Source: Amycolatopsis aidingensis
Lineage (GTDB): Bacteria > Actinomycetota > Actinomycetes > Mycobacteriales > Pseudonocardiaceae
Assembly: GCF_018885265.1 (NCBI RefSeq)
Contig: NZ_CP076538.1
Span: forward strand, 1 to 64,000
DNA length: 64,000 nt
Direction of reading: 5' to 3'
Part shown: positions 1-13,146 of the stretch, piece by piece
How positions within the stretch are numbered: position 1 is the first letter of the stretch
Layout: each line of letters opens with the position of its first letter
The notes under the pieces: model-generated
The model's input: the letters and a program-made list of their open reading frames with translations, nothing else
Told to the model about the DNA's origin: nothing
Databases searched by the model: none
Position numbers and translations under genes: made by a program

Positions 1-1701
1 GTGTCTGAGCACCAGGTCAACCTCGGGGTCATCTGGGAACAGGTGGTCAGGGAGCTGTCCAACGGCACCCTCTCCCCCCAGCAGCGGGCCTGGATGCGCG
101 TCACCCGGCCGATCGGCCTGCTCGACGGCACCGCGCTGCTCGCCGCGCCCAGCGACTTCGCCAAGGAAGCCATCGAGCGTGCGCTGCGCGATCCGATCAC
201 TGAGGCGCTGTCCCGCAGGCTCGGCAGGGACGTCTCGCTCGCGGTCAAGGTCGACACCGCCGAGGGCGTCGCCGCCCCGCCCGGCAGCCAGGGCCCGACA
301 ACACCCGGACGGTATGCGCCCTCACCCGGCGAGGTGAACAACGGCGACGGTGCGCATTCCGGGCATGCCACCCATGCTGTCCAGTCCGCGCCCGCTGCGC
401 CGTTATCGGACGGCGCGGCGCAGGACGGCACGGCCGGACCGCCGCTGCCACCGAGTCCCGCGACCCAGCACGGTGCCGGCCACAACAGCGCCAGCCACAC
501 CAAGACCGCACCGCAGGGCGGCACCGACCCGGCGACCGAGGAACCGGAGGAAGAGGTCGACGAGGAAGGCGAGGCGCTCGCCGCGGTGCACGAGATCTGG
601 CCGACCTTCTCCGGCCAGCCGATCGCTGGGCAGCCGTACACCGCGCCAGCCCAGCCGCAGACCTCGAAGACGCGGTTGAACGAGAAGTACACCTTCGACA
701 CCTTCGTGATCGGCGCGTCGAACCGCTTTGCGCACGCCGCGGCCGTCGCCGTGGCCGAGGCCCCCTCCCGGGCGTACAACCCGTTGTTCATCTGGGGGGA
801 GTCCGGGCTGGGCAAGACCCACCTGCTGCACGCGGTCGGGCACTACGCGCAACGGCTCTTTCCCGGGATGCGGGTGCGGTACGTGTCCACCGAGGAGTTC
901 ACCAACGACTTCATCAACTCGCTGCGCGACGACCGCAAGGTCGCGTTCCAGCGGCGCTACCGGGATATCGACATCCTGCTGGTGGACGACATCCAGTTCC
1001 TGGAAGGTAAGGAAGGAACCCAGGAGGAGTTCTTCCACACCTTCAACACCCTGCACAACGCGAACAAGCAGATCGTGGTCTCCTCCGACCGCCCGCCGAA
1101 ACGGCTGGAGACGCTGGAGGACCGGCTGCGCACCCGGTTCGAGTGGGGCCTGATCACCGACATCCAGCCGCCCGAGCTGGAGACCAGGATCGCGATCCTG
1201 CGGAAGAAGGCCGCCCAGGACCGGCTCGCGGTGCCCGGCGAGGTACTGGAGTTCATCGCGGCCCGGATCGAGGCGAACATCCGCGAGCTGGAGGGCGCGC
1301 TGATCCGGGTGACCGCCTTCGCCTCACTGAACCAGCAACCGGTGGACGTCGGGCTGGCCGAGATCGTGTTGCGGGACCTGATTCCCGACTCCCAGGCACC
1401 GGAGATCAGCGCACCGACCATCATGGGCGTCACCGCCGAGTTCTTCGATGTGACCGTGGACGATCTCTGCGGGCCCGGCAAAACCAAGGCGCTCGCCACC
1501 GCGCGGCAGATCGCCATGTATCTGTGCCGCGAGCTCACCGATATGTCCCTGCCCCGGATCGGCCAGACCTTCGGCGGCCGCGACCACACCACGGTCATGC
1601 ACGCGGACAAGAAGATTCGCAAGGAAATGGCCGAGCGCAGGCGGATCTACGACCAGGTGCAGGAACTCACCTCACGGATCAAGCAGCGCGCACGCCAGTA
1701 A
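1..1701 (+). CDS. dnaA: Chromosomal replication initiator protein DnaA
   Basis: Replication initiator that binds DnaA boxes in the adjacent oriC and melts the origin. The 566-aa product begins with GTG at the first base of the window. It has an N-terminal helicase-interaction domain (about 1-90), a long Pro/Ala/Gly-rich linker (about 95-225) typical of actinomycete DnaA, an AAA+ domain with Walker [11 protein letters not shown] and Walker [11 protein letters not shown], and a C-terminal DNA-binding domain with the signature [11 protein letters not shown]. It is complete at the 3' end and is followed directly by the oriC spacer. Confidence 0.98.
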   Translation: MSEHQVNLGVIWEQVVRELSNGTLSPQQRAWMRVTRPIGLLDGTALLAAPSDFAKEAIERALRDPITEALSRRLGRDVSLAVKVDTAEGVAAPPGSQGPTTPGRYAPSPGEVNNGDGAHSGHATHAVQSAPAAPLSDGAAQDGTAGPPLPPSPATQHGAGHNSASHTKTAPQGGTDPATEEPEEEVDEEGEALAAVHEIWPTFSGQPIAGQPYTAPAQPQTSKTRLNEKYTFDTFVIGASNRFAHAAAVAVAEAPSRAYNPLFIWGESGLGKTHLLHAVGHYAQRLFPGMRVRYVSTEEFTNDFINSLRDDRKVAFQRRYRDIDILLVDDIQFLEGKEGTQEEFFHTFNTLHNANKQIVVSSDRPPKRLETLEDRLRTRFEWGLITDIQPPELETRIAILRKKAAQDRLAVPGEVLEFIAARIEANIRELEGALIRVTAFASLNQQPVDVGLAEIVLRDLIPDSQAPEISAPTIMGVTAEFFDVTVDDLCGPGKTKALATARQIAMYLCRELTDMSLPRIGQTFGGRDHTTVMHADKKIRKEMAERRRIYDQVQELTSRIKQRARQ

Positions 1702-2427
1702 CCGGCTCCTCGCGCCACCTTCCTCCGCCGCGGTTCCGCGGCGGCTTCGCGTGACCTCGCGCGACCTCGCGCGCCTTCTCCCACCGCGCGTTTTTCCTTC
1801 CGCGCCAAGAAGATCGTCGGTTGCTTCGAAGAGATGTACGCCACGGAACGGACTTCGGTGTCACTCAGTGGAGCGATTCGTACACGGCTCCGGGCGGCGC
1901 GGGGCGGTGTAAAGCTTGGGCACAGGTCTCCCCACAACTGGGGATTACCGTGTGGACAACTGTGGACAGGTGTGGACGCCTTGGGGGTGCGGAAAAACGG
2001 TCCACCGGTCGCCGCGACTGTCCACCGGAACGCCACCACGGAAGTCCACAGGACGCCGCGCCGTCGGAGCAGCGGTAATGGCAGATGTCCACACAACCCA
2101 CAACCCTTACTACTACGTCTGCCTATCTCTTCTCTCTCTTGAAGAACAAAAGAAAAACAGGGCAACGGCCAAGTTGGGGACACCTTGCGTGCAGGTGTCG
2201 ACACGTCGACAGGTCGATCCGGAGGCCAAGATGACGGCGGGGCGGGGCACGTTCTAACGTGGGAGTCCACACCGGGGCCGGTGGTGCCGGTGTTCCCAAC
2301 TGACCTCCCGGCCGGGCACCAGACGCCCGGCTCCTGCTTCGGTCGCCTCCGCCAGCGAGCGCTCCGAAGCGGGGACGCATGTCGATCTTTCGAGCCGAAA
2401 CGGCTCGGCTGTCGAAAGGATGGGCTC
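1702..2427. other. oriC: Origin of replication oriC (dnaA-dnaN spacer)
   Basis: A 726-bp gene-free spacer between dnaA and dnaN, where actinomycete origins lie. It carries a cluster of DnaA boxes matching or close to TTGTCCACA: reverse-strand boxes at 1951-1959 (perfect), 1961-1969 and 1971-1979, and forward boxes at about 2042-2050 (AAGTCCACA), 2085-2093 (ATGTCCACA) and 2263-2271 (GAGTCCACA). Weaker GTCCACC copies lie near 2000 and 2020. A pyrimidine-rich then A-rich stretch at about 2101-2160 is the least GC-rich part and is a candidate unwinding element. The dnaN promoter should lie in the last 200 bp. Confidence 0.93.
1951..1979 (-). promoter_or_regulatory. Three tandem DnaA boxes
   Basis: Three 9-mers at a regular 10-bp spacing, TGTGGACAA, TGTGGACAG and TGTGGACGC. 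Read on the minus strand these are one perfect TTGTCCACA box and two variants. The helical-turn spacing suggests cooperative DnaA binding at the core of oriC. Confidence 0.85.
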
Positions 2428-3567
2428 ATGAAGATCCGCGTCGAGCGCGACGGGCTTGCCGACGCCGTCGCCTGGGTGGCAAAGAGCCTGCCGTCCAGAC
2501 CGCCGGTACCGGTGCTCGGTGGCGTGCTGCTCGACGCAGGTTCGGACAGCGGCGAGACCGCCGACGCGCTGACCGTGTCGGGGTTCGACTACGAGGTCTC
2601 CGCCACCGTGGGCGTCCCGGCCACCATCGCCGACGGCGGTCGCACCCTGGTGTCCGGGCGGTTGCTCGCCGATATCACCAAGGCACTGCCCGCCCAGCCG
2701 GTGGAGATCGCGGTCGACGGCGCGCGTGCGTCCATCACCTGCGGCAGCGCGCGGTTCAGCCTGCCCACCATGCCGGTCGAGGACTATCCCGAGCTGCCTG
2801 CCCAGCCCGCGCACGCCGGTGAGCTGGCCGGTGAGGTGTTCGGGCAGGCCGTGGCCCAGGTCGCGGTGGCGGCGGGCAAGGACGACACCCTGCCGATGCT
2901 CACCGGGATGCGGCTGGAGATCTCCGGGGACACCCTGACCATGGTGGCCACCGACCGGTTCCGGCTGGCCATGCGCGAGATCAACTGGTCGCCGGCCGAA
3001 GGGCTCACCGACGCGGCCGTGCTGGTACCCGCCCGTACCCTCGCCGACGCCGCGAAATCGCTGGGTTCCAGCGGCGCCGCCGTGCAGCTCGCCCTGGCCA
3101 GCGGCGACGGTCTGCTCGGTCTCGCGGGTTCCGGCCGGTACACCACCACCCGGTTGCTGGATGCCGAGTTTCCGCCGTACCGGCAGTTGCTGCCCAGTTC
3201 ACACACCTCCCGCGCGGTGCTGGACGTGTCCGCGCTCGCCGAGTCGATCAAGCGGGTCTCCCTGGTGGCCGAGCGGGGGACCCAGGTGCGGCTGGAGTTC
3301 ACCGAGGGTTCGCTGCGGCTGTCCGCCGGTGGTGACGACGAGGGCAGCGCCGAGGAAGAACTTCCGGTGGACTACGAGGGCGAGCCGGTCACCATCGCGT
3401 TCAACCCCGGCTACCTGGTGGACGGGCTGGGCGCGCTGCACACCGATCGCGCCGAACTGACCTTCACCACCCCCAACCGGCCCGCACTGGTCAAGCCCGC
3501 CGACGAGGAGGGCAACGTGGTTCCCGGTTACCTCTACCTGTTGATGCCGGTCCGGTTGCCGGGCTGA
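2428..3567 (+). CDS. dnaN: DNA polymerase III beta subunit (sliding clamp)
   Basis: Processivity clamp that tethers the replicative polymerase to DNA. The open frame extends upstream to 2185, but the protein homologous to DnaN starts at the ATG at 2428 ([19 protein letters not shown]), preceded by GAAAGGA. That gives 379 aa, the usual clamp length. Three clamp folds are visible, and the C-terminus [12 protein letters not shown] matches the conserved end of the family (cf. E. coli ...YVVMPMRL). It sits directly after oriC and is followed by gnd after 33 bp. Confidence 0.97.
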   Translation: MKIRVERDGLADAVAWVAKSLPSRPPVPVLGGVLLDAGSDSGETADALTVSGFDYEVSATVGVPATIADGGRTLVSGRLLADITKALPAQPVEIAVDGARASITCGSARFSLPTMPVEDYPELPAQPAHAGELAGEVFGQAVAQVAVAAGKDDTLPMLTGMRLEISGDTLTMVATDRFRLAMREINWSPAEGLTDAAVLVPARTLADAAKSLGSSGAAVQLALASGDGLLGLAGSGRYTTTRLLDAEFPPYRQLLPSSHTSRAVLDVSALAESIKRVSLVAERGTQVRLEFTEGSLRLSAGGDDEGSAEEELPVDYEGEPVTIAFNPGYLVDGLGALHTDRAELTFTTPNRPALVKPADEEGNVVPGYLYLLMPVRLPG

Positions 3568-3600
3568 CGGCGGAGTTTCGCGAACGGAGGGGAGCACATC

Positions 3601-4491
3601 ATGGTGCAGCTGGGACTCGTCGGCCTCGGCAAGATGGGTTACAACATGCGCGAGCGGTTGCGCGCCGCCGGGCACGAGGTGGTCGGCTACGATCGCAATC
3701 CCGAGGTGACCGACGTCGGATCGCTCGCCGAACTGGTGTCCACATTGGACGCACCGCGGATCATCTGGGTGATGGTGCCTTCCGGAGAGGCGACCCGGCA
3801 GACCGTCAAGGAGTTCAGCGAGTTGCTGAGTGAGGGCGACCTGCTCATCGACGGCGGCAACTCGCGCTACACCGACGACAAGGTGAACGCGGATCTCCTT
3901 GCCGCGCAAGGAATCGGCTATATCGACGCGGGCGTGTCCGGCGGAGTCTGGGGTAAGGACAACGGTTACGGCCTGATGGTCGGCGGCTCGGCAGCGGATG
4001 TCGAGCGCGCCATGCCGGTCTTCGACGCGCTGCGTCCGGAGGGGCCGCGCGAGGAAGGCTTCTCGCATGCCGGCCCGGTGGGCGCGGGGCATTTCGCGAA
4101 GATGGTGCACAACGGCATCGAGTACGGCGTGATGCAGGCCTATGCCGAGGGATTCGAACTGCTCGAGGCCGCGAACGTGGTCGAGAACGTGGCCGGGGTG
4201 ATCAAGGGCTGGCAGCGCGGCACGGTCGTCCGCTCCTGGCTGCTGGACCTGTTGGTGCGCGCGCTGGACGAGGATCCGGAACTGGACGACCTCGAGGGAT
4301 ATGTCGAGGACTCCGGCGAGGGTCGCTGGACACTGGAGGAAGCGATCAACAACGCCGTTCCCGCACCGGTGATCTCGGCCGCGCTGTTCGCCCGGTTCGC
4401 CTCCCGGCAGGAGGACTCCGCCGCGATGCGCGCGGTCGCCGCGCTGCGCAACCAGTTCGGTGGCCACGCGGTGCGCAAGGCCGGCGAGTAG
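3601..4491 (+). CDS. gnd: 6-phosphogluconate dehydrogenase, decarboxylating (short form)
   Basis: Oxidises 6-phosphogluconate to ribulose 5-phosphate plus CO2 with reduction of NAD(P)+, in the pentose phosphate pathway. The 296-aa product has an N-terminal Rossmann motif GLVGLGKMGYNM, the substrate motifs DGGNSRY and GVSGGVWG, and the catalytic lysine segment HFAKMVHNGIEYG. It is the short (about 300 aa) bacterial class, not the 470-aa class. An AGGGGAGC ribosome site precedes the ATG. The position between dnaN and recF is conserved in many actinomycetes. Confidence 0.95.
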   Translation: MVQLGLVGLGKMGYNMRERLRAAGHEVVGYDRNPEVTDVGSLAELVSTLDAPRIIWVMVPSGEATRQTVKEFSELLSEGDLLIDGGNSRYTDDKVNADLLAAQGIGYIDAGVSGGVWGKDNGYGLMVGGSAADVERAMPVFDALRPEGPREEGFSHAGPVGAGHFAKMVHNGIEYGVMQAYAEGFELLEAANVVENVAGVIKGWQRGTVVRSWLLDLLVRALDEDPELDDLEGYVEDSGEGRWTLEEAINNAVPAPVISAALFARFASRQEDSAAMRAVAALRNQFGGHAVRKAGE

Positions 4492-4493
4492 CG

Positions 4494-4526
4494 GGTTCGT
4501 GCGTGGTCGCGCGCCACGCACGAACC
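4494..4526. terminator. Hairpin after gnd
   Basis: A perfect 13-bp inverted repeat (GGTTCGTGCGTGG at 4494-4506 and its complement at 4514-4526) with a 7-base loop, starting 3 bases after the gnd stop codon. There is no T-tract, which is common for actinomycete hairpins, so termination is inferred. It lies just upstream of recF. Confidence 0.6.
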
Positions 4527-4542
4527 GCGTAGGCACCCGACT

Positions 4543-5700
4543 ATGTATCTGCGTCATTTACAGGTCACCGACTTCCGGTCCTGGGAACAGCTCGACCTGC
4601 CACTCGAGCGGGGACCGACCGCGCTGATCGGACCGAACGGGCGGGGCAAGACCAACCTGCTGGAGGCCATCGGTTACGTGTCCACCCTGGGTTCGCACCG
4701 GGTGGCCACCGACGCGCCGCTGGTCCGACACGACTGCGCACGGGCGCTGGTCCGGGTCGCGGTGGTGCATGAGGGGCGCGAGCTGACCGTGGAACTGGAA
4801 ATCGCCCCCGGGCGGGCGAACCGGGCGCGGGTGAACCGCGGCGCGGTCGGCAGGCCCCGCGACGTGCTCGGCATCCTGCGCACCGTGCTGTTCTCCCCCG
4901 AGGACCTGACGCTGGTGCGGGGCGACCCCGGCGAGCGGCGGCGGTTCCTTGACGAGCTGCTGGTGCAGCGCGCACCCCGGTACGCCGGAATCCGCAGCGA
5001 CTACGAGCGGGTGCTCAAGCAACGCAACGCGCTGCTCAAGACCGCAGGCAAGCGACGATCCGGGCCGGGGGAGGACCCCTACGCGCTGAGCACCCTGGAC
5101 GTATGGGACAACCACCTGGCCGAGATCGGCGCGCAGTTGCTCGCCGGGCGGCTGGACCTCGTCGCCGACCTCGGCCCGCATGCCGCGGCCGCCTACGCCG
5201 GGGTCGCGCCCGACTCCCGGCCCACCCGGATCGGCTACCGCTCCAGCCTCGGCGAGGCCCTGCCGGAGGGCTACGGAACGCCGGAGGGGGACCGGGCCGA
5301 CCCGGCAACCCTGAGCAAGATCATGACCGAGGCCCTCGGCGCGTCGCGTTCCGCCGAGCTGGAACGTGGGGTAAGCCTGGTAGGGCCGCATCGGGACGAG
5401 CTGGAACTGGTGCTCGGTACGGCACCTGCGAAGGGGTACGCCAGCCATGGTGAGTCCTGGTCGTTCGCGCTGGCGCTCCGGCTCGGTTCCTACGAGCTGC
5501 TTCGCGCGGAGTCCGGTGAACCGGTGCTGCTGCTCGACGACGTGTTCGCCGAGCTGGACCGCAGACGCCGGGCCCGGCTCGCGGAGGTGGCCACGAGTGC
5601 CGAACAGGTACTGGTGACCGCCGCTGTGGATGAGGACGTCCCCCAGGAGCTGGCCGGGGTCCGCTACGCGGTGTCAGAAAGCGGGGTCAGTCTTGGCTGA
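4543..5700 (+). CDS. recF: DNA replication and repair protein RecF
   Basis: SMC-like ATPase that helps load RecA at single-strand gaps and stalled forks. The 385-aa product starts [16 protein letters not shown] and has Walker [10 protein letters not shown] (about residue 30), an ABC-type signature region near [11 protein letters not shown], and Walker [16 protein letters not shown] near the C-terminus. Length and order are normal for RecF. The 3' end lies next to or slightly overlaps dciA, depending on the start chosen for the latter. Confidence 0.97.
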   Translation: MYLRHLQVTDFRSWEQLDLPLERGPTALIGPNGRGKTNLLEAIGYVSTLGSHRVATDAPLVRHDCARALVRVAVVHEGRELTVELEIAPGRANRARVNRGAVGRPRDVLGILRTVLFSPEDLTLVRGDPGERRRFLDELLVQRAPRYAGIRSDYERVLKQRNALLKTAGKRRSGPGEDPYALSTLDVWDNHLAEIGAQLLAGRLDLVADLGPHAAAAYAGVAPDSRPTRIGYRSSLGEALPEGYGTPEGDRADPATLSKIMTEALGASRSAELERGVSLVGPHRDELELVLGTAPAKGYASHGESWSFALALRLGSYELLRAESGEPVLLLDDVFAELDRRRRARLAEVATSAEQVLVTAAVDEDVPQELAGVRYAVSESGVSLG

Positions 5701-5752
5701 GCGGCGGAAACAAAGATCAAGTCGGCAACTCGGGGTGATCGCCGACACACCC

Positions 5753-6457
5753 ATGTCTCACCGATCTGGGGACAACCCTGTGGATAGTGTGGATAACACT
5801 GCGACGGAGCTATCGCCCGCTGTGACTACGCCGCCAAATGAGCGACCCGATACCCCCCGTGTGAGTAGTCACCCTGGCGAGTTCCCCCTGTCGGGCACCG
5901 ACTGTAGCGAACCCACTGGGCCGAATGTGCAGGAGGGGTCGGGCCGGGACCTGGCCAAGGCCGCGCTGGATGCCGCCAGGGCCAAGGCCCGCGCGCGTGG
6001 CAGTGAGCCGGGGGTGCGGCGGCCCGGACGCGCAGGTCAGGGCGGGGCGCCTGGCGGGCAGAGCCCGGCACGGCGCCGCTGGTCCGGGCCCGGCGCCGAC
6101 CAGCGCGATCCACAACCGCTCGGCAGGCTGGTGTCCCGGCTCGCCGTACAGCGTGGCTGGCGGGAACAGCTCGCCAACGGCCAGGTGTTCGGCCACTGGG
6201 CGCGGCTGGTCGGCGAGGAGGTCGCCGAGCATGCCCAGCCGGTCGCGCTGCGTGAGGGGGAGTTGACCGTCCGGGCCAGCTCCACGGCCTGGGCGACCCA
6301 GCTGCGCCTGCTACAGGGGCAGCTGCTCAAGAAGATCGCGGCCGCGGTCGGAAACGGGGTGGTCAAGCGGATGCGGATCCAGGGGCCGACGGCACCGAGC
6401 TGGCGCAAGGGCCCGCTGCACGTGTCCGGCCGTGGGCCGCGCGACACGTACGGCTGA
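5753..6457 (+). CDS. dciA: DUF721 protein, probable DciA helicase-loading factor
   Basis: DciA-type (DUF721) proteins act with the replicative helicase DnaB in bacteria that lack DnaC. The conserved C-terminal domain is clear: RDPQPLGRLVSRLAVQRGW, then STAWATQLRLLQGQLLKKIA and the actinomycete ending GRGPRDTYG. The N-terminus is variable and low in complexity, so the start is uncertain. The ATG at 5753 gives 234 aa; a TTG at 5693 that overlaps recF by 8 bases is an alternative. DnaA-box sequences lie within the first codons. Confidence 0.9.
   Translation: MSHRSGDNPVDSVDNTATELSPAVTTPPNERPDTPRVSSHPGEFPLSGTDCSEPTGPNVQEGSGRDLAKAALDAARAKARARGSEPGVRRPGRAGQGGAPGGQSPARRRWSGPGADQRDPQPLGRLVSRLAVQRGWREQLANGQVFGHWARLVGEEVAEHAQPVALREGELTVRASSTAWATQLRLLQGQLLKKIAAAVGNGVVKRMRIQGPTAPSWRKGPLHVSGRGPRDTYG
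5779..5796 (-). promoter_or_regulatory. Pair of DnaA boxes at the 5' end of dciA
   Basis: Two abutting 9-mers, TGTGGATAG (5779-5787) and TGTGGATAA (5788-5796). The second is a perfect E. coli-type box (TTATCCACA on the minus strand). They fall in the variable, poorly conserved N-terminal coding region of dciA, about 3.5 kb from oriC. Confidence 0.6.
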
Positions 6458-6567
6458 ACCCGGTTTATGGGATCGGACCCGACTGAGGTTGAGTTCGTGC
6501 CTCTGTGACGAAACCAGGGGCGTCCTTGATGCATCTGAGCGTTGGTTGCCAAGTAGGATGTTGGTAG

Positions 6568-8577
<2,010 letters not shown>

Positions 8578-8646
8578 GACGTCTGAGGCCCGTAAGCCAC
8601 CCGGCCCCTGCTGTCCTACCAGGACTGTCCAGTTGAGAAGGACGAC

Positions 8647-11151
<2,505 letters not shown>

Positions 11152-11177
11152 CCACAGCTGGATGGGACTGACACCTC

Positions 11178-11930
11178 GTGACACCACCTGACCACACCGA
11201 CCGCGCCGCCGGGGGCGCGGCGGGGGACACCGCGGGCTCGGGCACCCCGCCCTGGCAGCGGGTCGCCAAGGACACCGGCAACGGCACCGCTGCCGAGGCC
11301 GACCCGGCCGCGCAGACGGACGGCTACGGTGACCAGTGGTCCGCGGGGCAGTTGCCGTCCGAGGCGCCGACCTCGTACCTGGGTCAGCCCTACGAGCACC
11401 CGGATTCCGGGGAGCAGCCGGTGGTCACCGGCAGCGCCGCGAACAGGCTGTTCGGCTCCGCGACCGAGGAGGCCCCCGCCCGTGGCAGGGGATCGGCTCG
11501 GGTCGGTGCCACCGGCGGCAAGGGCCGGGCCGCCCCGACCGCCCTGCGCAGGCCCGGCCGTGGGCCGCGCCGGGCCAGCCTGCAGGTCAAGCGGTTCGAT
11601 CCCTGGTCGGTGCTGAAGCTCTCGCTGGTGCTCGGGGTCGCGCTGTTCTTCATCTGGCTGGTCGCGGTCGGTGTGCTGTACACCGTGCTGGACGGCATGG
11701 GCGTGTGGGACAAGCTGAACGGCACCTACACCTCGCTGGTGCAGGGAGAGGGCACCGAGGAGGCGGCCGAGCCGCTGATCAGCGCCGGAAGGGTGTTCGG
11801 CATCGCAGCGATCATCGGTGCCATCAACATCGTGCTGCTATCCGCGTTGTCCACGGTGATGGCCTTCATCTACAACGTGTCCGCGGACCTGGCGGGCGGC
11901 CTGGAGGTCACCCTCTCCGAACGGGAGTAA
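11178..11930 (+). CDS. DUF3566 transmembrane protein
   Basis: 250-aa protein that conventionally follows gyrA in actinomycetes (Rv0007 position). The first 130 residues are hydrophilic, Gly/Ala/Thr-rich and probably disordered. The C-terminal half is the DUF3566 domain, starting around LQVKRFDPWSVLKLSLVLG, with two hydrophobic segments (about 140-165 and 196-225). Function is unknown; the conserved position suggests a membrane role linked to growth or division. It starts with GTG 26 bp after gyrA. Confidence 0.9.
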   Translation: MTPPDHTDRAAGGAAGDTAGSGTPPWQRVAKDTGNGTAAEADPAAQTDGYGDQWSAGQLPSEAPTSYLGQPYEHPDSGEQPVVTGSAANRLFGSATEEAPARGRGSARVGATGGKGRAAPTALRRPGRGPRRASLQVKRFDPWSVLKLSLVLGVALFFIWLVAVGVLYTVLDGMGVWDKLNGTYTSLVQGEGTEEAAEPLISAGRVFGIAAIIGAINIVLLSALSTVMAFIYNVSADLAGGLEVTLSERE

Positions 11931-11978
11931 CCCGGTGGCGAGCACCCGGCGGGCGTGCGGTAGTCTTTGCTGCGTCGC

Positions 11979-12052
11979 GGGCCCATAGCTCAGGCGGTTA
12001 GAGCGCTTCGCTGATAACGAAGAGGTCGGAGGTTCAAGTCCTCCTGGGCCCA
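11979..12052 (+). tRNA. tRNA-Ile (GAT)
   Basis: 74-nt cloverleaf. The acceptor arms GGGCCCA and TGGGCCC pair perfectly, the T arm reads GGAGGTTCAAGTCCTCC, and the anticodon loop CTGATAA contains GAT. CCA is not encoded. The location after gyrA is conserved in actinomycetes. Confidence 0.97.
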
Positions 12053-12070
12053 CCCAGTCCCGCAGGATCA

Positions 12071-12100
12071 AGCCCGGCATTGTGCCGGGCTTTTCTTTTT
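12071..12100 (+). terminator. Rho-independent terminator after tRNA-Ile
   Basis: Stem AGCCCGGCA with complement TGCCGGGCT around a 3-base loop, running into a T-rich tract TTTTCTTTTT. It is the clearest classical terminator in the window and is 18 bp from the tRNA end. Confidence 0.9.
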
Positions 12101-12195
12101 CCCTGGGTTGTTGCGCTCGGTGGTTGATTGGTTGTGCGGGGTGGCGGAAGCTTGGGATCCAGGTTTCGTGGTTTCGCTACCCCGGGAGGACGGTC

Positions 12196-12693
12196 GTGTC
12201 CGACGTCGTAGAGCTCATCCTTGCCGACCATCGCCGGTTCGAGCAGTTGTTGCAGGGGCTACGGGAGGACGACACCGACCATGCGTCCCTGCGGTCCGAG
12301 CTGGCCGCCCTGCTCGTTGCCCACGCCGAGGCCGAGGAGGACGAAGTCTATCCGAAGCTGCGCAGGGCTGCCTCCACCGCGCACGACGTCGAGCACGGCG
12401 AGGAGGAGCACGCCGAGATCAACCAGGCCCTGCTTGCCTTCCTCGAGCTGACCGAGCTGGCGGGCGACAGCTACGCGAGCACCCTCGGCAAGCTGGCCGA
12501 GGTGGTTGACCACCACACCGAGGAGGAAGAGGAAACCCTGCTCAAGGACGCCACCGAGAATCTCGCCGAGGCGGAGCGGGAACGACTCGGCGTGGCGTTC
12601 ATCGCCTCGCGCAAAGCCCGGCTCGACGCGGACTGCGGCCGGCTGGAGAACGTGCGGTTGCTGGTGCAGCAGACCGCGGGCAGGCTGGGGTGA
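12196..12693 (+). CDS. Hemerythrin HHE domain protein
   Basis: 165-aa cation-binding protein with the four-helix hemerythrin pattern. Metal-ligand candidates are His in LADHRRFEQL, HAEAEEDEVYP, GEEEHAEINQ and VDHHTEEEEE. Such proteins bind a di-iron centre and sense or store oxygen, or defend against iron or nitrosative stress. The GTG at 12196 is preceded by GGGAGGA and gives the expected length; the longer open frame upstream runs back into the tRNA-Ile terminator. The neighbours are tRNA genes, so it is probably a single-gene unit. Confidence 0.9.
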   Translation: MSDVVELILADHRRFEQLLQGLREDDTDHASLRSELAALLVAHAEAEEDEVYPKLRRAASTAHDVEHGEEEHAEINQALLAFLELTELAGDSYASTLGKLAEVVDHHTEEEEETLLKDATENLAEAERERLGVAFIASRKARLDADCGRLENVRLLVQQTAGRLG

Positions 12694-12703
12694 CCTGCGG
12701 CAC

Positions 12704-12717
12704 GTTCCACGTGGAAC
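12704..12717. other. parS: parS-like centromere site
   Basis: Perfect 14-bp palindrome GTTCCACGTGGAAC in a non-coding gap 11 bp after the hemerythrin gene. Actinomycete parS sites are GTTTCACGTGAAAC or the hybrid GTTTCACGTGGAAC, bound by ParB near oriC. This copy differs by one symmetrical base pair per arm. Position about 11-13 kb from oriC is what is expected for parS. It was the only GTTNCACGTGNAAC match found by eye in the window. Confidence 0.7.
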
Positions 12718-12804
12718 CAACATGTGCACCGGCGCGTCGAGGGCTTCGACCGGTGCAGTAACATCGTGGGGCAAGCTCGGCAAGTTGTTGAGGAGGGGCT
12801 GCAC

Positions 12805-12996
12805 GTGAAGAAGCTGTTGGCACTCGCGGTCATCGCGGGCGGCGTTCTGTTCGCGGTCAAGCGGAACAAGGACGCCAAGGCGGAAGCCGACCTGTGGCGC
12901 GAGGCCACCGCGCCGACGAACTCGTTCGGTGACGTGTCCTCCAACGGCAGTGCGCCGTCGAAGACCAGCTCTTCCGACGCCACCCGCAACAACTGA
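12805..12996 (+). CDS. DLW-39 family small protein
   Basis: 63-aa protein starting with GTG after AGGAGGGG. It opens with KKLLALAVIAGGVLFAVKR, a hydrophobic helix followed by a basic flank, and carries the family tag ADLWREAT. The C-terminus is Ser/Thr-rich. The family is named for the DLW motif and its short length; the function is unknown. It is usually found near the tRNA-Ala after gyrA in actinomycetes, as here. Confidence 0.85.
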   Translation: MKKLLALAVIAGGVLFAVKRNKDAKAEADLWREATAPTNSFGDVSSNGSAPSKTSSSDATRNN

Positions 12997-13032
12997 TCGC
13001 GCGAGTACTTCGCGGGCGGTGACGCCCGCATC

Positions 13033-13105
13033 GGGGCTGTAGCTCAATTGGTAGAGCGCTGCTTTTGCAAGGCAGAGGTCAGGGGTTCGATTCCCCTCAG
13101 CTCCA
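13033..13105 (+). tRNA. tRNA-Ala (TGC)
   Basis: 73-nt cloverleaf. The acceptor GGGGCTG pairs with CAGCTCC in the usual G-T-tolerant way, the T arm is AGGGGTTCGATTCCCCT, and the anticodon loop TTTGCAA contains TGC. CCA is not encoded. It lies 36 bp after the DLW-39 gene. Confidence 0.97.
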
Positions 13106-13146
13106 CCCTGGTATTCGGCACGGCGGCGTTCCCTCGCAGTGACCCC

